A stretch of DNA of 5,841 bases, taken from assembly GCA_027066695.1 (NCBI GenBank), contig JAMONE010000231.1, forward strand, positions 1-5,841, in the 5' to 3' direction. This DNA comes from Micavibrio sp. (lineage in GTDB: Bacteria > Pseudomonadota > Alphaproteobacteria > Micavibrionales > Micavibrionaceae). Below the pieces are notes generated by a model, which worked only from the letters and a program-made list of their open reading frames with translations, was not told where the DNA came from and searched no databases. Made by a program: the position numbers and the translations under genes. This document shows, in pieces, positions 1-5,841 of the stretch (its first letter is position 1; the number at the start of each line of letters is the position of its first letter).

Positions 1-1
1 T

Positions 2-931
2 AAAACATTGCAAGCTGGGCAGGCTTGTATAGCAACTGTGACTTGGGCGCCAAAACAAAAAGGGCCATCAACTGGGGTTTTAGTTGTTAAACATAGTGGT
101 GCAACTGGCCTTGCTAGTGTTTCTTTATCTGGTAATTATGTTCCTGATTTAGTCAATGAGGCTGATATTTTTCCTGAAGCTGTTCCTGGCAGAGGGCTTT
201 TAGTCTCTTCGCAGGTTGAGGTGCAGTTTGGCTCTGAAATTTCTTCTGCTTCAACAATTACGGTTTCTTTGGTTAATACGGGTGATTCTGCATTGACGCT
301 TAATGATATAAAAATTTCAGGATCTGATAATGGTTTAAGTATAGGGGCTAATGGATGTACAGCTGGTCTTGTTTTAGACCCGATAGAGGCTTGCCCGTTG
401 ACATTGACTTGGTCGCCTACGCGTTTAGGTGCGTTGTTGGATGATGTGCAAATTTTACATGATGGCGCGCGCGGTATTTTGGTTTTGCCCGTGCGCGGAG
501 ATTCGGAAAATGTTGTTAGTCAGGATCAAAAAGCAATTGTTTTATCGACAACAACTCACGTTATCGGGCGTGACGATGTTGCTGTGATGCCTAATGCTGC
601 GAGTAAAAAAAGCGATGTCACTGACAAAAAGCCTAGATCAATGCAACGTCAGGCTAGCGCGATTAGTTCGCTAGATGGTTTAAAGATAACGTCTTTTTCT
701 GCTAAGCGTGCAATTGTTAATGGCCCGGGTGGTTCTCGTTTAATATTTGATAAAGAGCAAGTTATGCTCGGTGGCGTTATTTGGGATGTTGAAATTCAAG
801 TAAATGGTATTGAATTTGCCAGCAGTGGTGATCGAGTGCTGCTTTTGTTTGATCGTTCATTATCTTCTCTAAATCGTATTTCAGGAAAATCTTCCAGCGG
901 TTCATCCAGTAATTCCAATACTGTAAATTAG
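2..931 (+). CDS. Periplasmic protein with ASH-like repeats and a PilP/GspC-like C-terminal domain (5' partial)
   Basis: The frame is open to the left edge and the first visible residues already lie inside a domain, so the TTG at 8 is unlikely to be the true start; 309 residues are visible. Numbering from the first full codon, residues 1-46 are the end of one beta-sandwich repeat (G-Q-A-C, then T-W-A-P, G, and a closing L-S-G). Residues 68-166 are a full second copy: VQFG, SLVNTGDSALTL, a Cys119/Cys131 pair, TWSP and a closing LPVRG. This pattern is typical of ASH (ASPM-SPD-2-Hydin)/choice-of-anchor D domains. A polar linker (about 169-226) leads to residues 227-290, where SAKRAIV, a Gly pair, FDKEQVMLGGVIWDVEI and RVLLLF resemble the homology region of PilP and GspC, which links inner-membrane components to the secretin. 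The tail is Ser/Asn-rich. The position just before the ATPase gene matches pilP in R64-type pilus operons. Family knowledge suggests a periplasmic location; the signal peptide would lie outside the window. The ASH call is fairly firm, the PilP-like call tentative. Confidence 0.7.
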   Translation, partial: KTLQAGQACIATVTWAPKQKGPSTGVLVVKHSGATGLASVSLSGNYVPDLVNEADIFPEAVPGRGLLVSSQVEVQFGSEISSASTITVSLVNTGDSALTLNDIKISGSDNGLSIGANGCTAGLVLDPIEACPLTLTWSPTRLGALLDDVQILHDGARGILVLPVRGDSENVVSQDQKAIVLSTTTHVIGRDDVAVMPNAASKKSDVTDKKPRSMQRQASAISSLDGLKITSFSAKRAIVNGPGGSRLIFDKEQVMLGGVIWDVEIQVNGIEFASSGDRVLLLFDRSLSSLNRISGKSSSGSSSNSNTVN

Positions 932-940
932 GTTATATAT

Positions 941-2695
941 ATGACAGATAAAACCTCAACATCGGAAAAACCTGATCGTTCAGAAGATGCTGTTCTTGAA
1001 CGTTCTTTAAAACGTAGACGCGCACGTTTAAGCGAGGGGCGTGATCGTTACCTTGATATGGTGCAGCGTGAACGTGCGCTTATGCTTGAATATGGTGTTG
1101 CGCGTTCAACCGAGCAGTTGTTAGATATGGCAGGCGCGGCTGTTATTTCTGATTTGGATGATGAAATAATCAAAGACCGCGCAACTGGCGACCAGCTTCG
1201 TGCGGTGCTGCCCGTTCAGTCTTGGTTACCTTTAAGTATTCACCTTATATCACTAAGAGATAGCGTGCTGCGCATTGCGTCTTTGCATGAAATGAATGAT
1301 AAGCAAATAGAAACATTGATTTCTATCGCTAACCGAAGTGGTTTTCATGTTAAGGCTGTTGAAATTGAAGTTTGGGATCGTAAAGAGCTTAGCGATACTT
1401 TGCGCTCTGTTCATGATTTATCGGCGGATCGCTGTGAGAAGACGCTGTCTCTATGGCTTTCTGATGTTGATAATGGATTGTTACTTAATCAGTTTCAGCG
1501 CGATATGATGGCCGAAGCTTTGCAGATGCGGGCTTCTGATATACATCTGGTTCAAGATAATAACCCCGATGCGCCAAACTGGATACAATACCGAATTGAT
1601 GGTGATTTATTGCCCATGCACTTGCTTCCTGCGGAGGCGATGGCGCGTTTAACTACTTTGCTTAAGCGTGATGCAGGGCTTAACTTTGGTGATCGTGTAA
1701 CGCCAAAGGATGGCCGCTTTGGTTTTCAATGGCAGGGACGTGCAATTGATGTTCGTGTTGCAGCAGGCCCGCAGGCGCAAGATGGCGAGAAGTTAACACT
1801 GCGCTTGCTTGATCGCGCTGCGCTTAAAGGTTTTGATGATCTGTTTCGCCGTCATGAAGATGTTGCAGATTATTTGTCTAAATTGCTTTCGCCAGAAATT
1901 AAGGGTGGCGGTGGACTTATCCTTCTTTCAGGGCCAACAGGTTCTGGTAAGACAACAACTCTTTATGCGTGCGTTCAGCAAATAGATCGCCGCCGTCGCC
2001 ATGTTTTAACTATTGAAGATCCGATTGAATATGAGCTTCGTTATGCGACGCAGTGGCAAGTGCGCCCTGGTATGGTCGGCGGAGAGTTTGCCGATCTGAT
2101 TCGCGCGGCTATGCGCCATGATCCTGATTATATCGTGATTGGTGAAATGCGTGATGGTGATACTGTGGAGACAGCTCTTCGCGCGGCGGAATCGGGTCAT
2201 ACAGTTATATCAACTGTTCACGCTGATACTGCTTTGCAAACTTTTGAGCGTTTGCGCTCTTTAATGCCTTCCGAGCGAGAGCGTTCCTCTACATATACGC
2301 TAGCGCAGCAAGTTGGCGCAATATTAAATCAGCGTTTGGTTAGAACGCTGTGTCAGGGCTGCGCTCATAGAGTTAAGGCATCGGATATTCTTGATGATGA
2401 TGCGATAGCTAGTCTTGGTATTGATCCTGATTGCGGGGTGCGTAAACATAATACTAGTGGCTGTGACCTTTGTGGTAGAACTGGGATATCAGGGCGGACA
2501 TTGCTTCTTGATGCGTTGCTTATAACATTGGGATCGGGGCAGCGTAATAGTATTTATGAATCTTTGATAGGCAATGTTAATGACGTACTTAAAGAAGAAG
2601 GTGTGATTGTTCATAATCGCAGAGAAGGGCTGGTTGATCTTGTTTTATCAGGGTTAATAGATCCGCAAGCAGCCATATCTCATCTTGAGGAGTGA
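941..2695 (+). CDS. GspE/PilB/PilQ-family assembly ATPase (type II secretion / type IV pilus)
   Basis: Cytoplasmic hexameric ATPase that powers filament assembly through the platform protein encoded next door. The 584 residues fit the family's usual length. A basic, helical N-terminus (about 20-50) leads to a GspE-N-like domain (about 85-160). The N2 domain follows with ASDIHL (198-203), YRIDG (217-221), KDGRF (256-260) and the conserved arginines 272 and 288. The catalytic domain has Walker A GPTGSGKTTT (331-340, Lys337), the Asp box TIEDPIEYEL from 357, Walker B ending in GEMRD (401-405, Glu402) and the His box STVHADT with His427. A zinc motif of the GspE/PilB type is present: C471-x2-C474 and C508-x2-C511. 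All key residues are present, so it should be active. Small departures are GEMRD for the usual GEIRD and GISGR after the zinc motif where GYxGR is common. The ATG at 941 lies 9 bases after the previous stop, with a weak AGG 8 bases upstream. Whether it belongs to the pilus or the secretion branch cannot be settled from this gene alone. Confidence 0.96.
   Translation: MTDKTSTSEKPDRSEDAVLERSLKRRRARLSEGRDRYLDMVQRERALMLEYGVARSTEQLLDMAGAAVISDLDDEIIKDRATGDQLRAVLPVQSWLPLSIHLISLRDSVLRIASLHEMNDKQIETLISIANRSGFHVKAVEIEVWDRKELSDTLRSVHDLSADRCEKTLSLWLSDVDNGLLLNQFQRDMMAEALQMRASDIHLVQDNNPDAPNWIQYRIDGDLLPMHLLPAEAMARLTTLLKRDAGLNFGDRVTPKDGRFGFQWQGRAIDVRVAAGPQAQDGEKLTLRLLDRAALKGFDDLFRRHEDVADYLSKLLSPEIKGGGGLILLSGPTGSGKTTTLYACVQQIDRRRRHVLTIEDPIEYELRYATQWQVRPGMVGGEFADLIRAAMRHDPDYIVIGEMRDGDTVETALRAAESGHTVISTVHADTALQTFERLRSLMPSERERSSTYTLAQQVGAILNQRLVRTLCQGCAHRVKASDILDDDAIASLGIDPDCGVRKHNTSGCDLCGRTGISGRTLLLDALLITLGSGQRNSIYESLIGNVNDVLKEEGVIVHNRREGLVDLVLSGLIDPQAAISHLEE
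2687..2692 (+). promoter_or_regulatory. Shine-Dalgarno site of the GspF-like gene
   Basis: GAGGAG lies in the last codons of the ATPase gene, 9 bases before the ATG at 2702. It fixes the start of the platform gene and suggests that the two genes are translated from one message. Confidence 0.7.
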
Positions 2696-2701
2696 TGCTT
2701 T

Positions 2702-3922
2702 ATGCAACAATGGCTAGCAGAAATAGCATATGAAACAACATCCGGCCCTAAAAGAGTTACAGAGACTTTTTACCTGCCAACCATGGAAGATGTGCGTAAT
2801 GAAGTTATTAAAAAAGGCGGTTATATCCTTAATATAAGGTCATATTCCAGATCACCTTTGGAGAGGCTTCTTGCGCGTTCGGCTTGGTGGCAAGTGCAGT
2901 TATTGCGCGGTATACAGTTCAGGGCAACATCGACTTCACCAGGGGTTGCGCTTTGGAAGATTATTCAAGCAGAAACAAATCCGCGTCGCCAAAATATACT
3001 TGCGCCCGCGCGTGAGGCTTTATCAAGAGGGCTTAGCGTTATTGACGCGCTGAAGGCTCTTAATATTTTTGATCATGGAACTTTAGCTATCCTCGCAGGG
3101 TCGGAAAGAGCAAATAAATTAGCTGAGGGGATTCCTCATGCTATTCAATCAATTACGCAAAAACGTAAAAACACCCGCGCTATTGTTGGCACTATGTCAT
3201 GGCTTGGCTTTGACGTGTTTTCGATTGTGACTTCGCTTTGGGCGGGAAAAGGTATGGTGCTTGGCTGGTTTAGAGATAATAAGCCAACCAATGTAGATGA
3301 GCTGGAAAAATTTGAGCGTGTTGTTAATAATCTTGAGCTTACTTGGGATATATTGATATGGAGCTCGGTAGCATCAGGAATTTTTTTGGTATGGTGTATT
3401 TTCTCGTTTTGGATAAATCGAGGCAAGAAAGATTGGCCAACTGCAAAAGTTGTACGAAAAATACCTCTTATTGGTTCTTATATGCGTGACTTAGCTTTTG
3501 CTGATTCTATGATGGCAGCATCACGAATGCTTACAGGCAGAGTTCCTATTGATGATACTTTGGAGCAATCTGCGGATGCGTCATCTTCTCCTGATGTCGC
3601 AGCTTATTGGCTGGAGGCATCATATAATCTTGAGCGCGGCGTTGGCTTAGGGGCTGCGCTTGATCGTGCGCCTTTAACGCGTAGTGAGCGCCTTGAAATT
3701 GCGGGCTTGTCTGATCTTGGACAAGTTGCTACAGTGATGGAGTCTATTGCGGAAATGCGTAGTGCCTCGGCGAAAACACGGCATAAATTTATTGTCTGGA
3801 TTGCATTTGGTATAATGGGAATATTTCTAGCAATTGCGTTTGGTAGTGCAATTTACGCCTTAACGGTTATGAATATGAGTATGGATTCTATGATGGGTGG
3901 TCTTATGCAGGGAGCTATGTAA
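2702..3922 (+). CDS. GspF/PilC/PilR-family inner-membrane platform protein
   Basis: Polytopic inner-membrane protein expected to bind the adjacent ATPase and act as the rotor or platform that feeds pilin subunits into the filament. The 406 residues match the family length. The N-terminal cytoplasmic part (about 1-60) is followed by a first T2SSF domain (about 70-160), with the pattern SRGLSVIDAL (108-117) and GSERANKL (133-140) in the place of the family's GE-x-sG-x-L signature. Membrane segments are visible at about 161-181 and 217-239, separated by a charged loop of about 35 residues. A second T2SSF domain (about 258-360) has PLIGSYMRD and AGLSDLGQVATV, and a third membrane segment covers about 363-388. 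The last 17 residues are unusually Met-rich (7 Met). The gene starts 6 bases after the ATPase stop, behind a good Shine-Dalgarno site. The family call is firm; in R64-type systems this position is pilR. Confidence 0.9.
   Translation: MQQWLAEIAYETTSGPKRVTETFYLPTMEDVRNEVIKKGGYILNIRSYSRSPLERLLARSAWWQVQLLRGIQFRATSTSPGVALWKIIQAETNPRRQNILAPAREALSRGLSVIDALKALNIFDHGTLAILAGSERANKLAEGIPHAIQSITQKRKNTRAIVGTMSWLGFDVFSIVTSLWAGKGMVLGWFRDNKPTNVDELEKFERVVNNLELTWDILIWSSVASGIFLVWCIFSFWINRGKKDWPTAKVVRKIPLIGSYMRDLAFADSMMAASRMLTGRVPIDDTLEQSADASSSPDVAAYWLEASYNLERGVGLGAALDRAPLTRSERLEIAGLSDLGQVATVMESIAEMRSASAKTRHKFIVWIAFGIMGIFLAIAFGSAIYALTVMNMSMDSMMGGLMQGAM
3909..3914 (+). promoter_or_regulatory. Shine-Dalgarno site that decides a TTG start
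   Basis: AGGGAG lies within the last codons of the platform gene, 8 bases before the TTG at 3923. It supports this non-ATG start, which follows the upstream TAA with no gap, so translational coupling is likely. Confidence 0.65.
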
Positions 3923-4951
3923 TTGTCTCTTATAAAAAATAGTACTAAAGATAATAGTGCCCTCCCCCCTTCTAAAGAAATTTCTGAGGGTAAAAAGCCT
4001 TCCCCAAAGCTTAAGGCGGGGTTAGCTAATTTTCTTGCTGGAGAAGCCAAAGATTTTAATCCGAATTTACAGCCCTATCTTCCCCAAGATTTAATTGGTG
4101 GTTCTTTGCCGCATATTTTAGGATCTGAAGATGAAGCTGTTTGGAACGCCGCATCTCAGGCTTGTGGCACAGAAAAAGTGCATTATAAATATTCCGTTGA
4201 TGAAGGGCGCGTGTGGTATTTGGCATGTCCATCGGCTTCTATGGCCTCTAACCCTGATAGCTGGTGTCCACTAGCAGCAGCGCTTCCAGGGAATAGTGAA
4301 TATTGGGATAAGGAAACAGTTTATATTTATGAGCAAGAGGGGCAAGCATCTGCTCTTAGATGGGATCCTGAAACTGGCCGTATGCAAGTGTTTTTAGGGG
4401 CAGCGCGTACTATTTTACCGCGTATTCAAAGTATGGATGCTAATTTCGTAACTATAAATCCAGATGTTGCGGATGTAATACCTTGGCGTAACCGTATGCT
4501 TAAAACAGAGCTGCTATCTCGCGCTGTTACTCGTATGCTTATTTTATCAGGTGTGTCTGTTGGGGCTTTGGCCGTTCTTATTTTATTAATTAGCATTATA
4601 TCACTTGGTGTTATTAACCATGATTTATCGGATATAAAGAAAAACACTGATAATGCTGCGCTTGAGCTTGTTGAAAGCGCAACCAATGTTATGCAAAGTG
4701 ATTCTATCAAGCATATGGTTCGTGTGCAGCAGCTACTTGATAAAGTTGCGCTATCTAATGGATATCTTGTGCGTTATGAAGTTTCAGGTAATAGGGTTGA
4801 GTGGAGTGCAATTGTTCCACAAGGCCTTGCCAGCACTGCTATAAGAGATACTACTTTCAGAGTTATAGAAGCAGGCCGTGCTAGAACATTTGCTCCAAAG
4901 GTGGTCGGAGCAGAAGATGGTGATAATGTTAGAATTGATGGAAAGAGGTAG
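3923..4951 (+). CDS. Bitopic inner-membrane protein, GspL/PilO2-like layout (putative pilus accessory protein)
   Basis: I do not recognise a specific family. The 342-residue protein has a Lys/Ser/Pro-rich start (1-35), then a soluble domain of about 160 residues rich in Trp and Tyr with Cys81, Cys102 and Cys115. A single strong membrane helix (about 205-232) is preceded by a basic stretch (Arg189, Arg191, Lys194, Arg200, Arg204), which by the positive-inside rule puts the N-domain in the cytoplasm. A periplasmic part of about 110 residues follows: a helical, coiled-coil-like stretch (235-275), then a beta-alpha-beta pattern (about 281-316) that could be a small ferredoxin-like fold. This layout matches GspL (cytoplasmic domain, one helix, ferredoxin-like periplasmic domain) and PilO2 of type IVb pili. 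Lying between the platform gene and a GspM/PilO-like gene, it probably contributes to the inner-membrane assembly complex. The start is TTG, directly abutting the previous stop and supported by AGGGAG 8 bases upstream. The coding call is firm; the function is inferred from layout and context. Confidence 0.8.
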   Translation: MSLIKNSTKDNSALPPSKEISEGKKPSPKLKAGLANFLAGEAKDFNPNLQPYLPQDLIGGSLPHILGSEDEAVWNAASQACGTEKVHYKYSVDEGRVWYLACPSASMASNPDSWCPLAAALPGNSEYWDKETVYIYEQEGQASALRWDPETGRMQVFLGAARTILPRIQSMDANFVTINPDVADVIPWRNRMLKTELLSRAVTRMLILSGVSVGALAVLILLISIISLGVINHDLSDIKKNTDNAALELVESATNVMQSDSIKHMVRVQQLLDKVALSNGYLVRYEVSGNRVEWSAIVPQGLASTAIRDTTFRVIEAGRARTFAPKVVGAEDGDNVRIDGKR

Positions 4952-4980
4952 GTTATGTTGGTAGCTCTAATAGTACAATC

Positions 4981-4985
4981 AGGAG
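4981..4985 (+). promoter_or_regulatory. Shine-Dalgarno site that decides a GTG start
   Basis: AGGAG lies 7 bases before the GTG at 4993. No other start codon exists in this frame between the upstream in-frame TGA at 4936 and this GTG, and the next ATG would be codon 22, so the GTG is the likely start. Confidence 0.65.
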
Positions 4986-4992
4986 TGTTCTC

Positions 4993-5535
4993 GTGCAATT
5001 AAAGGAATCAAAAAAATTTAATTGGAAGTCATTAAATAAATTCGTTAGCCCCAAAGCTATGGATGATATGAATGATTTTATTGAAAGGCTGCCCCAAAAT
5101 ACAAGTAAATCACTTTTGATTATAACGGCTGCTATATGGGGGTGTGTCGCAGTATTGGGGCTTTATACTACGGTTAAAATGCAGGAATTTTCTGAATTAT
5201 CAGTTGAGCGTGATAACGCTAAAGCTTTATTGCCAGCTGTTCCGAAAATACAAGATAAACCCGTTAGGGCGCGTGATGTTCAATCCTTTGTGGATGAATT
5301 GCAAAAAATATATAAAGGCCTTGAAATAAAGGGTAATTCATCCAACATTATCATACGTGCGAAATCTACCTCTTTATTTGGACAATTCCGCGAAGCTATT
5401 GGACATGTGCAAAATGGTGGTTTAGGGTGGCGCGTTGATGTTGAAAAATTATGTGTTGGCAGGGAATGTAAGCAGTTTCCTTTATCAGCATCGTTGAAGA
5501 TTAATACTGTTTCTGTAGAGCGAAGCAAAAAGTAG
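4993..5535 (+). CDS. Small bitopic inner-membrane protein, GspM/PilO-like layout
   Basis: The 180-residue protein has a cytoplasmic N-terminus of about 40 polar residues, one membrane helix (about 41-61), a helical stretch likely to form a coiled coil (about 63-82), a Pro-rich hinge (81-90), and a periplasmic domain (about 92-177). In that domain, helix RDVQSFVDELQKIYKGL, strand SSNIIIRAKS, helix FGQFREAIGHV and strand WRVDVEKL give a pattern compatible with the ferredoxin-like fold of GspM, PilO and PilN. Cys154 and Cys159 (C-x4-C) could form a periplasmic disulfide. The length and layout match GspM, and its place after the GspL-like gene suggests that the two products pair in the inner membrane. 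The start is GTG with AGGAG upstream. The 41 bases between it and the previous gene contain a tiny overlapping reading frame, described in the findings. The coding call is firm; the GspM/PilO role is inferred. Confidence 0.78.
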   Translation: MQLKESKKFNWKSLNKFVSPKAMDDMNDFIERLPQNTSKSLLIITAAIWGCVAVLGLYTTVKMQEFSELSVERDNAKALLPAVPKIQDKPVRARDVQSFVDELQKIYKGLEIKGNSSNIIIRAKSTSLFGQFREAIGHVQNGGLGWRVDVEKLCVGRECKQFPLSASLKINTVSVERSKK

Positions 5536-5559
5536 TTATTAAAAGAAAGCCTTTTAGAC

Positions 5560-5841
5560 ATGCTTAAGAATTTTTTTAATGAGGATGGCAATGTTCTGTT
5601 TTTGATTTTGATTGCAGTGGCACTTTTTGCGGCTCTGTCTTATGCTGTGACATCTTCAACACGCTCTAGCGGTGGTAACAGTAACGAAACAAACCTTATT
5701 AGTAGTGCGCAAATTACGCAATATCCAGCGTCGGTTAGTACTGCTATTTTCCGTACAGTAGTTTCTGGCACTGCGGTTAGCGAGATTAGGTTTAATAGAC
5801 CATCAGAATATGCAAATTTAGACTCAACATCTATTGGTGTG
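5560..5841 (+). CDS. Pilin-like or pseudopilin-like membrane-anchored protein (3' partial)
   Basis: 94 residues are visible with no stop before the right edge. The N-terminus has a short polar leader (residues 1-10, one Lys, ending E-D-G), then a run of about 20 hydrophobic residues (11-30, N-V-L-F-L-I-L-I and onward), then a Ser/Thr/Gly/Asn-rich stretch (31-43) and an amphipathic helix-like segment (about 45-72). A Gly immediately before a long hydrophobic helix is how type III prepilin signals look, with cleavage between Gly10 and Asn11. The usual Glu at +5 is absent (Leu15 instead), and the leader carries net negative charge near the site, so a plain N-terminal membrane anchor is the alternative. 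Following five genes of a type IV filament machine, a pilin or minor pseudopilin is the reasonable expectation. The ATG is the first start codon in frame after the TAG at 5533; its ribosome-binding site is weak (purine run AAAGAAAG at 5542-5549). The coding call is likely; the pilin identity is tentative. Confidence 0.62.
   Translation, partial: MLKNFFNEDGNVLFLILIAVALFAALSYAVTSSTRSSGGNSNETNLISSAQITQYPASVSTAIFRTVVSGTAVSEIRFNRPSEYANLDSTSIGV

Noticed and set aside
8..10. TTG at 8 as the start of the first gene
   Set aside because: The frame is open to the left edge, the first residues already lie in the conserved core of an ASH-like repeat, and no ribosome site or signal peptide is visible. The gene is better read as 5' partial.
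932..940. The short TA-rich run before the ATPase gene as a promoter -10 box
   Set aside because: The 9-base gap within a dense operon leaves no room for an independent -35/-10 pair except inside the upstream gene, where I see no convincing -35 element. It is more likely just an AT-rich spacer.
2006..2200. 64-codon open frame on the - strand inside the ATPase gene
   Set aside because: It lies opposite the catalytic Asp box and Walker B region of a well-supported ATPase, and its translation shows no recognisable domain. Treated as a shadow frame.
3145..3426. 93-codon open frame on the - strand within the platform gene
   Set aside because: It is antisense to the first membrane segments of a clear GspF-family gene, and its composition has no sign of a real protein.
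3960..3970. Run of six C bases near the start of the GspL-like gene as a possible phase-variation tract
   Set aside because: Six bases is short for slipped-strand switching, the frame is intact through it, and the codons give a plausible Pro-containing N-terminus.
5280..5591. 103-codon open frame on the - strand spanning the end of gene 5 and the start of gene 6
   Set aside because: It is opposite two + strand genes that fit the operon by layout and spacing. Its product has no membrane helix, motif or family resemblance, so it was taken as chance.

Overview
The window holds six genes, all on the + strand and tightly packed (gaps of 9, 6, 0, 41 and 24 bases). Together they look like the middle of an operon for a type IV filament machine (type IVb pilus or type II secretion-like). 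The first gene is cut by the left edge and the last by the right edge. No RNA gene, mobile element, CRISPR array or convincing terminator was seen, and no stretch over 50 bases lacks a gene.

Layout: (1) 2-931, the 3' part of a periplasmic protein with ASH/choice-of-anchor-like beta-sandwich repeats and a C-terminal domain resembling the PilP/GspC homology region. (2) 941-2695, a GspE/PilB/PilQ-type assembly ATPase with intact Walker A, Asp, Walker B and His boxes and a tetracysteine zinc motif. (3) 2702-3922, a GspF/PilC/PilR-type inner-membrane platform protein with three membrane segments. (4) 3923-4951, a bitopic protein with a cytoplasmic N-domain, one membrane helix and a periplasmic domain, laid out like GspL or PilO2. 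(5) 4993-5535, a small bitopic protein laid out like GspM or PilO. (6) 5560-edge, the start of a protein with a prepilin-like N-terminus but no Glu at +5. The order of genes 1-3 (PilP-like, ATPase, platform) matches pilP-pilQ-pilR of R64-type type IVb pili. Genes 4 and 5 sit downstream instead, as a GspL/GspM-like pair.

Inferred working model: the ATPase drives the platform protein, which moves pilin subunits into a filament. Genes 4 and 5 form the inner-membrane alignment complex, and gene 1 would link that complex to an outer-membrane secretin. No secretin, prepilin peptidase or clear major pilin lies in the window; they are expected in the flanks.

The host is a diderm bacterium, probably a proteobacterium. 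The AT-leaning codon use and the general character of the proteins remind me of alphaproteobacteria, but the window contains no taxonomic marker, so that placement is only a guess. The system-level assignment is firm only for the ATPase and the GspF-like protein; the other four genes are assigned from domain layout, weak motif resemblance and gene order.
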